From assembly GCA_026874595.1 (NCBI GenBank), contig CM049319.1:15715601-15779600 (forward strand): a DNA stretch of 64,000 nucleotides, given 5' to 3'. The position numbers were made by a program, and so were the translations under genes. Source of the DNA: Sipunculus nudus (taxonomy: Eukaryota > Annelida > Sipuncula > Golfingiida > Sipunculidae). Under the pieces are notes generated by a model that had not been told where the DNA came from, did no database searches, and saw nothing but the letters and a program-made list of their open reading frames with translations. Of this stretch, positions 22,301 through 34,300 are shown one piece after another; position 1 is the stretch's first letter; the number at the start of each line of letters is the position of its first letter.

Positions 22301-25300
22301 ATGCCATTTATAAGAATCTTGAAAAAGGAAAAATGGCTTTTTGCAAGAGGTCAAAATGTAGAAATCTGTACATCACTGGGAAACTGCCAGCATTCATATC
22401 AGGAAATATGTTGTTGTTAGAGTTTATGTAGTGAGTATATAAAGTTCACCCTCATGCAGCCTCTGCAGCATTAGTTACCTCTAAATTTTATTTGAGAACA
22501 AGTTTACACTTTTTATATTTGGCTTCCTTGACTTAAACAAAGAGTTTATTCTTGAGATCAACATTGCTTCAACTTTATGTTTCAAACATTTATGTATACT
22601 TCTGTTTTGCTTGGTTTAAAACCCTACCCATTCCCTGTGTGCAGTTTTTCACATCTATATTAGGACCTTCATGGTTTTATTATCTCATGGGTGTTTCGTG
22701 TAATATCATTTTGTATACATGTTAATATATATGTGCTTGTTTATGTTTTATTCATGTTTATAAGTATGTATGGGACAGATTGTTGTCTTAATGTTAAATG
22801 TTATATGTGGTTAAGTGTATAGTATGTTGCTTCAACATAAATACTATTTCAAATTATCTTTGTTTAACTGATTATGTTGTTGCTCAGATTCAAACCTTTC
22901 TTATCCATATTTCTCCTGTAACTTTCATTCTATCACTATTGTATATATTTATCTTCACATTCCTGTTTCTATGACAACAGTCTCAGATGGAGGTTAATGT
23001 GTTTTAAATCTGGAAAAACAGCAGATTGTCTTAGTTAAGTCTTTGAATTTTATATTGTAACAATGAAGGCTTTAAAGATTTTTAATTTGAATATAGGGAT
23101 ATACTCTAAGATTTTCTGCTTGTAGTTATTTGAGACAATTTATTTAAATTGAAAATTTCTGAAATAGAAAATTGGAAAAGGGGTACAATTGCACCAAATT
23201 GTAATGGATATTTCACTTACAAGTTTGGAATATGAATTTGGAATATGAATATAAGGGTTTGATAACTGAAAGCTATTCTTGTGAAGTTAAGCACAACAGA
23301 TGTGCATGGAAATTAATTACATTATTTCACTACTAAAATAAACATAGTTTTATGAGTTCATATATTTAAGTGTTTCATATAAATTATTGAAAGAACTTCA
23401 TACTATGATTGGCTTTATGGTCATGAGATTATCAAAATCAGGATGTTCACAAATTTTTTTGCAAGAATGATCCCTTTGTGGATAAATTGCCCGATATACA
23501 CAGGTGAACAGAAATTTGATATAGTAGCCTCATCAGCCATCTGTCTTAAGGAAAGAAATTTCCACTAATTTGATTTCCCCTCAGGCACTTGTCAAATTGT
23601 TAAGATTTTGTGTATATCAAAATCACAAGAACTTTTCGGATTGTGCAAAGAAATAATTTGTTTATTGATAAAATCTGTATAAGTTCCTGTTTTGTGAGAT
23701 GAAAATGGAACCTTCCTGTAACACTGAAAAAAATTAAAACTTGTGAATATAAAGCCAACTATAGTATGCTTAAATGCATTAATATTCCATCTGATCTAGC
23801 CTTGTCTCAATACTAATGTGTCCCCATTGTGTCCTCCTCTACTTTCGAACCCAGAGAGGAAGAAGAGGAAGTCAGACCGTGAGTCTGAGTGAAAGGATTA
23901 TGCGGCTGATTTGTTTCCGCAAAGTCTGACTGCTACCTATCTTTTATGGCTCCTTTGTTTGCTGTGAACAGTTCTGTACAAGGGTTCCTTTCCAGCATAT
24001 GTGTATGGTTATACCTAGATGGAGGATTTGAATAGCCAAAAAGCATGTCTTGCATCAGCAATACATTGCATGACAAAAGTCTTCCAACTAATTCAGGCTC
24101 CAAAATCACCTGAAAATTACTCCTTGGCACTCCTATATTTAATCAATATGGGAAAATGATACACTGACAGGCAGTATTTCTACAACCACTGTTTCTTCTG
24201 AAGTCTTCTACAAGCTTGATTTACAAAGTCTCCACACTTCTCTTTTATATGTTCCTTGATGCCTTCTGAAGTAGCCCCAAGCCTTAAGAGTAACCTTCAC
24301 TGTATAGACAGAAATTTAATTTTATGTCAAAAAGTGTTGACAGTCTCTACAAATTAGTCTTTAGTGAAATGCCCTGTGTTGCAATACACTAAGAAACTTC
24401 ATGCATATTCATGATATGAATTTATTATCATAATTAATTTTAAAAATCAGGGAGGAGGAAGAAGAGGAAGATGAGTAAGTTGTTATGGTGATCATATCAT
24501 GCAGATTAGTCATGATTACCACATAGAAGTGTAGATTGAACTGACTGACAGAGTGATTTCTTTTTTTTTTCCTTTTTTTTTTAAATCTTATCTCTCAGGA
24601 TACATCCACATGACCATATCGGGATCTGGGTTGTCCATCTAGTCTGCATGCCAAAGAACAAATGCTCAGAGTCAAATGAAAATTCAGTTCATCTTTAATT
24701 CATACAGACATCTAATCAAATTTACCAGTGGTAAAATTGGGTTCAACAAATTTAAAAAAAAAACTATATTTTTATATGCAAATTCTTGATCACATCCAAA
24801 CACAATTGTGTATTTTCTTATTTGATGATATTGATTTTAAATTTTCAGACATAATTTAAGACTCTGAGCATTTTCTCAAGAAAAAATCTTTCTTTCAGTT
24901 GAAAATTTTTTTCGGTCTATACTCATTCTGTTTGATGAGATTATTTTCATTAATGGCAAAATTGTATTTTTTTATTTCATTCAGTATATAGGTATTTTTG
25001 TTTTATTTTAACATTTTGATTAGATTTATAGAGCTGCAAGAGGAACGTTTGTAGACTATAGAAGTCAGCTAGCATGATAAGCACCTAGATAGGTAGAGAT
25101 TAGATAGGGAATTTGATCTGTTTATTCTGTGGTTAAATGTGATCATAAAACATATTCCATTCAGTAGTTGGAAGGGTTCTGACTTCTACCATATTTATAT
25201 TTATGACATAGTCAGTATCCCACTTCTGACACAATTTTTTTTATATAACTGGGAATGTGTCCCACTTCTGACACAACATTTTGTATATACCTCAAAAATA

Positions 25301-28300
25301 TACAACTTCTGCCAACAAGATTTATTTATAACTAAGACTTGATCCTTTATTTTAAAGTAATTTGTCACTGAGGATCCAAGACTACTTCATCAGATATATG
25401 GTCCTCAGTCTCTGACCTATTAATGGTTACAACATATTACCAATAGTTGCAATATAAATTAAACTCCTCCTAATATTCATTTTTTGATTATTTGAAGAAC
25501 TGCTCAATTGTGTTTGAGTGAATGGATGTGGCAGTTCTGATAAAACTATTTTATTTCAAAATATCAAAACTATTAATATTTAACAACTATTTTATGTGTT
25601 TGAATGAGTGTTAAGTGTCACTGTGTGTTGATTTTCTAATTTTAAATATTACTAATTCCTTGGCATCAGTTGAATTGGTAAGAAAATAAAGTGATATTAA
25701 TCAGTGATCATGATCAAGAGGTGCAACAGCTTAAACATTAACAAGTCAGCACTAGGCCTAGTCATTGAATTATTGAGCAGTGCTCATATATTTTGCTGAC
25801 TTTTGTAGAGAAGAAGAAGAGAAACCTGTCATTAAAAGGTAATTATCACATTTTTCATTTATTTATATTTTGCATGTTATTATTGTGGCCAGAGGCAGCA
25901 TTGTTGTGCAAAAGCCTGAATATCAAATTAAGGCAATAAGGTTACACAAACACCTACTCAAAAGTGGACTGTTCCTGATTATCCCTGACACTGTGGCCAT
26001 TTTCACTCTTGTGAGTGAAAGAGGGTGACATGAATAATTATGTGATGAAAGTGAACTTCTACCTCCCCATTTGTGGCAAATATTCCCTGCTACTGGCACA
26101 TGTTTTAAGTGGGCTGTTTAATTTCTGTCTGACTAATTTTGCCCTGTTTTTCACAAACAAGGAATTTGAGCCTCCTAAAGGAGAACTACTGCAACAGCTT
26201 CTGGTGATCTTTAAAATTTGTCCAACATAATGTGACAGTCATGTGACACTATTTTGGAACAGTTGTTTTGATGTGACACTATTTTGGAACAGTTGTTTTG
26301 ATTTAGTAAAACATAGCAGTCCTACTTTCAGTTTCAAGTTTTGGGTGAAGCAAAATTCCCCAATGATCCTTATTGGAGCAGATCTGACAAAGACCGCAAA
26401 AAAAAAAAAAAAAAAAAATCAGAAATGATATCCTGTCTCTTAATCCTGCCTGAACAGAAACTCATCCTACAAATTAAATACAGCTACTGCAAATAAAGCA
26501 CATGCTGCCTCTGACCTCAGGATGTTAACCTGTTTTTTTATATCTGTCTTGTATTTCAGCAAATATTCAAACATTCAAAGTTTTTCCTGTTTCAAATGCA
26601 AGCATTCATGTTACATGTGGCAGGCAACTTGTCATTAACTGCTATAAAAGCTTAGTAAATTCCAGAATGTGAATAAATGTGGTCTGATGGGTTCTAATGT
26701 TGTCATTTTGAAATGTTTTTAAAATTGGCTTCATTGAGTTATGATTCCATGGTGCATGCTTTTCTCAGTCCGTTATCCAATAGGGCTGTCATGATACATT
26801 TCTGCTGAAATAGTGAAATACAGTAAAATACAAAGTCAAATTTTGTATCATTGTCATCAGATGAATTTTTATCAAAATCACTGATCTTCTGATGGAAAGT
26901 GATATCCAGCATTTAATACAGTATCAGTTTTTCAGTGCCACATGAAAACTTGTTTGGTGAAATGTAATTATTCAGAAATTAACATATTGAATGGTGTATA
27001 ATTTACGTTTTAAGGTTATTTTATTTATGTTTTTTTTAAATTCATCTCTTCAAGGTAAATTTAGTTTTATTTATGTAAACAAGAAAGAAAACTGGGTTTG
27101 ATTCTCAACTTTTGTATATCGTAAAGTGATCAAAGCATTGAGATGTGTACCATATTGTGAGTGATGTGTTGTAACAGCCCTAGGGTACATGTTACAAGTG
27201 ACACAGGTTTAGGAGTAGACGGTATATGTTTTTTCAAAATTCTGCATGAATTTGTTGATTAAAAATGTATAAAATATGTCTGGAACTAAATAAGTTACAT
27301 AATCTAACCATGCCTTTTTATTGTCTGTGTGTTTCAGGTCTCTCCATTAAACAGAATCAAAACTTAGGTCAGAGAATATGGAAGTATAAGGGTTTGAGAA
27401 GTGAAATAATCAAGCAAATTAATCAGAGTAACTTATCTAGATGAGCTTGCTATGAATTCTAATTCCTGCCATCTATTGTTCTTTGATTCTCTGCTAGTAT
27501 GTACTTACGTTGCTTAAGTACACTATTACCATAGAGATCCTAAAAATAAAAACCAACAAGTTGTCAACAAATCTTTCAAACCATGCATGCTAAAAAATTC
27601 TTACTCTAAACTTTAATGGCTTGGGTCTCCTTCAGTTTCTACGGGGAGGACTCTCCTCTACTAGTTAGTAGCATGTGATTCTTACCTGACTATAAATCTA
27701 TTTTCTTCTTGAAATTTCTATTTCCTCCTGGCTTCCATGTTTTGTATCTGTAATTTTCTGAGGTGAGTCTGGGTGTGTGTGAAGCATGCAGCCTAACTTT
27801 GCAGTGATTACTATTACATGTTATGGAAAAGATCTGACCGTAGTTTGCTTTTTATTTATTTATTTTTTTAATTTCCTAGCTGTGAATACTCAATTTCTGT
27901 GATTATTGGATATACCCACATGTTCCTGTCAAAGATTTCAACCCCCAAAATGAAAGTTCCATGACCTTTGTTTATTTCCATAATTTTTAGTTACCATATT
28001 TACCCAAAATGAATTTTCATTTGACTTTGTAATTTTCAGAGTAACATATTCACCTACCAGGTATTTTGACAGGAAATTAAAATTTTTATTTAAACCATAT
28101 TATGACTCTTATGTTCTTTAAAGTAAAATCACCAAAAGAAATTTTAATTCCAGCAGATATATTTCAGTGTTCTAATCATCTGAGATCTGATTTCATAACT
28201 GAAAATAGTCTGTGGCTGCTTTCAAATAGTTTGTCTATGATACATTATTTTCCATGGAATTGTATGGACCTTCTTGGAAATCTTCAAGATATTATATTAG

Positions 28301-31300
28301 TTGGAAACTTGAAAAGTATTGATGGTCCCCAATAAATGTTACTATGTGAATTACCATATTTGAGTAGCACTAGTTGCAGTTCATGCTGTCGCACTCTGAA
28401 TCTATCAATCTTTACTTTGATACATTCAGTTACAAGTATGTAGAAACAATAGTTTGCTCAAGGCAGGTTTGCTACTAACAGGAGACTGCATACAGAGATA
28501 TTCGCTGATAAGATGCATAGATTGCTGTGTGTGGAAGTAATTGCTAACAAATATGAAATAAATGCTGCAGCTTTCTGAAGTTGTGACTGCCATGAAAATT
28601 TACTAAAGGTCACATGATTTTCCCAGGTTGTGATTATATACAAATACGGCTGTAAAATGTTGTCTGCATTCTTCACTGATCATGTGATATGTAAATGAGC
28701 TGATCATGTTACTTGTAATTGAGCCAACTCATTGTTCAACAGACTTGCTGTTTTGAATCATTAATTTCTTGATTGTAAAAACAACCACGATTCATCACTG
28801 AAGCATTATATGATATATACAAAAGAAGACAAATATAGTCATATGCTAAAAATATTTTAAGTGTACATACAGCATACACAAGACTAAAGTGACGAAGATA
28901 AATATGAATGCCAAGTCACCAGGAAGGAATTTTAATATACTGACATCATGACCTGTATTGTGCAAATGGTGAATAATCAATACATGTTCCAGGCCAGTCA
29001 TACAGGAGAAACGTGGCCCGACAGAAGCGGAGATAGCCATGCAGGTAAAACATCTGCGTAATATTTTAGTTAAATTTGACATTTAAATGACTTAAAGCAT
29101 TATTTTAATATTTAAATGGCTTAATATTAAATAAATAAGAATATTTTCTGCAGTATTTGCTTATATTGTATATATGCTGTAGTATTTGCTTATAATACTG
29201 TAGTATTACATTTTGAACTTTGCAACAGCTTTTTTTGGCACAGTCTTTAGTATGTACAGTGGATTCTGTCATGAATGTTCACCCAGACAAAGGACTGACC
29301 ATATTGGTGTTTAATACATGGGTGGTCATTTAAGTTGGGTGGTCATCAAGACAGATTTTACTCTATGTGTGTGCAATTGCCAGATGTTGCTCTGCATAAC
29401 ATAATTATTAAAATATGGTTTACAAAAGAACTAAACATTTTTAAAATGTCAAAGGAAGTTCAAAGCATATTTTTTATCATTAACACTTTTTAACATGTAC
29501 AGACTGTGTTATTTTTATGTAAATGTGTTTGTCAATTATTGCTTTTTATTATTTCTTTTGTAGTCATCCATTTTGTTCTATGGCAGTGTGTTGTTGATAT
29601 GTTCCAGTATTTTTTTTTTGGTGTGCAATTCCTTATGAATTACTATTATAGGAAAGATAGCTCTTATTATCCATGAACAATAGAGTAATTATATGTTTAA
29701 TCATTGCTAGTACATGTTATTAAATTAAAAGATAAATTGAACATTATCTCAAAATTAGCAGTGCCAAAGAAGATACTGGAATGTCTGATAATGAATTCTG
29801 ATTTTAATTTAAAATTATATATTTTATTGAAGCAACTTTCTTGGAAACTCTCAGGATTTTTCTTAAATTGCAAAGTAAATTAAAAATATGATTCTGCAGA
29901 ATAATATTTAAAAAAGAAACTGAAGAGAAATTGCCACAGCAATTTTAGCTGCAGATGTATCTGGCAATCTGTGCTTCTGTTACCAGAGTAAATGCTACTT
30001 CATTCAAAGAAGTATCGCAAGATGCCTCCCTTTGGGAGTTTCCAAGAATAATTTGCTTCACAGGCACAGCACTGCAGAATGAGAATGGTCCACTTGCTTG
30101 TATATTACACTTTCTCTGACCAAGATCCTGCAACTGATAACTGCACCTGTATTATTTGTGTGCAATCAGTAACAATTATATCTTTTGCATCTATTTCAGT
30201 CACGAACCTATAGTGTTATTACCTCCGTGAAAGAGTCAATGTTTTTGTCAATGTCTGTTTTGTTTTTTGTCACTGCAATTCCTTTCTTATCACCACCTGT
30301 ATAAGGGATTTAACATAGTTGGGGTTTGGCCCAAGTGTTTCATAAATAAAAAATATGCTTCCTCATAAACCAAAAATATGTCAAAACAACAGTGCAGATC
30401 TAAAACAGTAGATTCAGTGAAATGGTATTTATATTATATAATTTAATACAAGAATAATCTGGGTTTTAATTTAATTGTTCCTTAAGAAATGTTTTAACAT
30501 AATGAGAAGCTGTAATTTATTTTGCTAATTTGTTAGTATAATTGTATAGTACAATATGCCATAAATTAGTGTTATTAATCAAATCAAACTATACAGGATA
30601 ATTGTAATATATTGTCCTTTGTTTTGTTTAAAATAAAGTTATACTAAGGCTTTATACAGCACATTGCTTTTTCACTGTTTTTTTTACTTCAGAATTGTAC
30701 ATATGTTTCCATAGTTTTTATGTATATATATTTTTAGCTTTGTATCTTTCTTAATTAACAATTAACAGTATGAATTTATGGGTAAAATATAGATTACAAA
30801 CTCATATCTGTATACTTTTGAGTATCATGATAATAATTTTATAAAAAAAAAAGTATCATATATTTCATTCATTAAAATATTTCCAATGTATATTCTTACA
30901 GAAGAATAATTAACAGATTTCACATAATAATTTCTCATGATTTGTTGCTCTTTATTTATCTTGAACATAAATGCCAGTTCTAAAAATGGCTGCAGTAGAA
31001 TTTTTTTTTCACATTTTACTTAAAGAAGGTATGAGCTTCTGTTAAATATTATTAAAAGTTATATAATATGATTTAAGAGCAAAGTAAATGCATAAGTTAA
31101 CTATACGTGCAGAAAAGGAGGGAAGAACAACGAGCAAAAGCGGCGCATCTGGACGAGCATACACAAGAACTGCTCAGGCAAAATGAAGTATTCCGTGAAA
31201 AGCAAGCGGAGGAGATTAAGTTGATGCGTGAAAAATGTGTAAGTGAGACTGTCTGTCTGACCCATGCGTGTATATGCTTATGTAGCCATAGAAACCATGT

Positions 31301-34300
31301 TGTGTTGTATTGTAGCTGCATTTGTAAATTGCTTTTATAGCTTGCCCTGCCAAGAACTGGAGTCAGAGTAGCAGTTGTGTATTTTTTTTTTCAAAATTAA
31401 AATTAGTTTTATTTCTTTGAAACAAAATCAGATATCAGTGTCTCAAAAATATTTAAATCACTTTGGAATGAGAATCTATTATGAGAAAGATATGAAATAG
31501 TTTAGAAAGAAATGAAAAAGATATGGCAGTATGAATTATAAAATTACACGTCCTTTATCAGTTAAAAAACAAAAATTACCAGTAACTGGTCTTTTATTGG
31601 AACAAAGGAGGCCAGAAAGTTCTTGGAAGGGCAGTATTCTTTTATTCTTTGCATTGCAGGAGGAGAAGACGATAAAGAAATTTGTTGAACCAATTTGTTA
31701 TGCTGCAGTGGTCCTTACACTTCCATAATTTGGTGACAAAATTTTGTTGATGAATTTAGTTTCATTCATCATGCTTGGAATATATCATGTTTTGAGTATT
31801 TTAAAATCTTAAAACCCTCCAAAGTTGAATTACAAGGCCTGCATGCAGCCGATTGGTTTGACATTTTTCTTTGATTGCCATGGCAACTAGATGCCCCGCC
31901 ACACCTGCTGACATTAGGTACAAGAGTGTTAACAGTTTTGCTTGATTTGCTCAATTTGCAAAATTGGTGTATTAGAAACGCAGGGAACAAATGAAGGCGC
32001 AACAATCAGGGTTGGACGAACATACAAAAGAAATGTTGGACGCAAACCAGGCAGAGCGTGATGAGATGGATTCAGAAATCAGGCAGATGCGTGAAAAATC
32101 CGTAAGAAAGTCATTAAGGTGTATTCAGTCACATCTGTCATGTCTCTTCTCATCATTCAGGGCAGATTTGTATGGCACTTCATCTTTATTTGTGAATTAT
32201 TTGAAATTTATTCCAACTTGCATAATGAGTGAGTGAAACCTCCTGTTTAGTATGGATAGTTTACTTAACTGAACAATTTTTAATATTTGTATTATAAATA
32301 AGATACTGTTTTGCCACATATCTGTTTCGATATGCAAAGTTTTGAAATTTCAGAAATATTATGCAGGGATTGGATTTATAGAAAAACTTTGGAACCATCA
32401 AATAATATCCAATTACCTTTGTTGTTTGGCAGCCAATCTGTGTTAAATGTGCAATGTTTCAAAATTAAAATTTGGTTAATGTTACTTGAGAAGAAACAAT
32501 TGAATTGGAAATTTGAGCATTTGTTGGTATTCTGATTGATTCCAATCACTCAGTTTTGAACTCTAAACTAAATACTGTAAAGTTTGTAATTAAAGCCTCA
32601 TTTCAAGTGACCATGTTATACATCTGTGCCCTTTCCATTCTATGCATGTTTTTAATGTATATATGCATGAAGTGTGATTTTTGTGTGGTTACATCTTAGG
32701 TGAAAGTGTTTTCATTAGCAGATAACAGTGAGGTTGAACAGATGATTTTATAAATTGGGAATTGGAAATAATTATTTTTCCTTTAACTATTTTACAATAC
32801 CAGGATATTGCTGAACATGTGCAGTATTTACAATGTGATGTTAAATTTTCTATTAATAAGATAATAGATTGATCTCTTTATGCAAGAAAATTTGACCTCT
32901 AGAAAACAACCTTTTCATATACTGGTACCATAAGGAGTTTTCTATAAGACAATTTTGTCAGATTTAGCTTCTTGGAAAAACTTAGCTGGCTTTTTCCTTA
33001 CATTTGGCAAAAACGGCCTTAGCAATTTGCAGTTGAGTCCATTTCCTTGATTGTGAGACTCATTTGTCGGTGTAGATTTTGAACTGTGGTAAACCAACTC
33101 AGTAAAACATTGAAAAAATTACTGTACTTACCACCTAATTATCTGTTAGATTGAAAATGTTCTTGTGAGGCTGGGTTTGTGGTAAACTTTCTTTATATCC
33201 TTGCATATGGTTGACCTGATGGTTAAGTTGACCTCAAGGTGTGGTTGCCCTCATGGTGTGGTCAACCTTGTGTTGTGATTGACTTCAACATGTGGATGAC
33301 TTCAATGGTGGGGTTGACCTCATGGTGTCATGGGGTTAACCTCATGGTGTGGTCAACCTCATGGGTGGTTGACATCATTGTGTGGTTAACTTCATGGTGT
33401 GTTGACCTCATATTATTGACATGCTTTATCTGATAAAGGTTTTTAAACCCAAGGAGGCTTTGTTTAATTAACCCACCCATTATTGCATGATAGTTGTTAT
33501 TTTGTAAGGTGACCATGTGGTTAAACCTGTAATTAAATAAATTCTCTGAATGTCCCTGTGGTTTAATTAGCCTGAGTGGGAACTTGCTTTGTGAGTTGGT
33601 GGTTGGGATGACTTGTTGTGAAGCCTGGTCTGTGTGAGCCCATTGTAAACAATTATCTTGTTTAATGGTGGTGGGCCTAAACTACTGTTACAGATGATAC
33701 TTTGGGAGAGCTGTTTTTAAACATTTTTGGCTTTAAATGCCTTTCTCTGTCCAAATGGTTTGAAAAACTCAACTCTGAGAAGCTCATCATTTCATTTTTA
33801 ACTCAAGAAATATCTCCCATTCTTAAATCCGTGTTAATAAGTTAGGCTTACTTGATTTGGTAATTGGTGAATATTTTTTTCACATAATTGATCTTTTCCC
33901 CTTGAAACTTTAATATACTTAGTATTCTCAGGTGTGTTGTCCAGGAGATTTCTCAAGTAATCTTAGTCTACCATAAAATTCATGGAGACATGAAAGAAAT
34001 TAAAAATTGAAAGTAGGCTGCTCTTATGGCTGAATTTAACAGATTTTTCTTTAATGTATATGATATTTTTAGCCACTATCAGAAAATTTGTTTAAGAATG
34101 CTTGTCATGAAATATACAGGAACGTCGCCGCCGTGAGCGCGAGCAGGAAGAAAAGCGCCGGGCCAAGCAGCTGGCAGAAGAGGACACCCGTCGTCGCCAG
34201 GAAGAGGTAAATTTAAGGTCATTTTGCAAAGAGGGCTCAACTTTATTTAATTGTGTGAACCAGGTGACTTTATTATGAAATTACTGAATTGTTTTAAAAC

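Larger units (their letters stand above)
25839..28992 (+). other. TnT intron with tandem 30-mer and MITE-like element
   Basis: No coding exon fits phase here. It contains two perfect copies of a 30-bp unit at 26241-26300, an A-rich run at 26398-26418, and an element with 9-bp inverted ends at 26781-27182. A good-looking acceptor at 27337 leads into an in-frame stop after four codons. Confidence 0.55.

Noticed and set aside
27338-27352. Good acceptor (tgtgtgtttcag) that could extend TnT
   Set aside because: From the phase-2 exons it gives four codons and a stop; no family similarity and no matching donor.
31660-31712. Possible exon EEKTIKKFVEP between exons A and B
   Set aside because: Strong acceptor, but no adequate donor and no resemblance to troponin T; likely a cryptic site.
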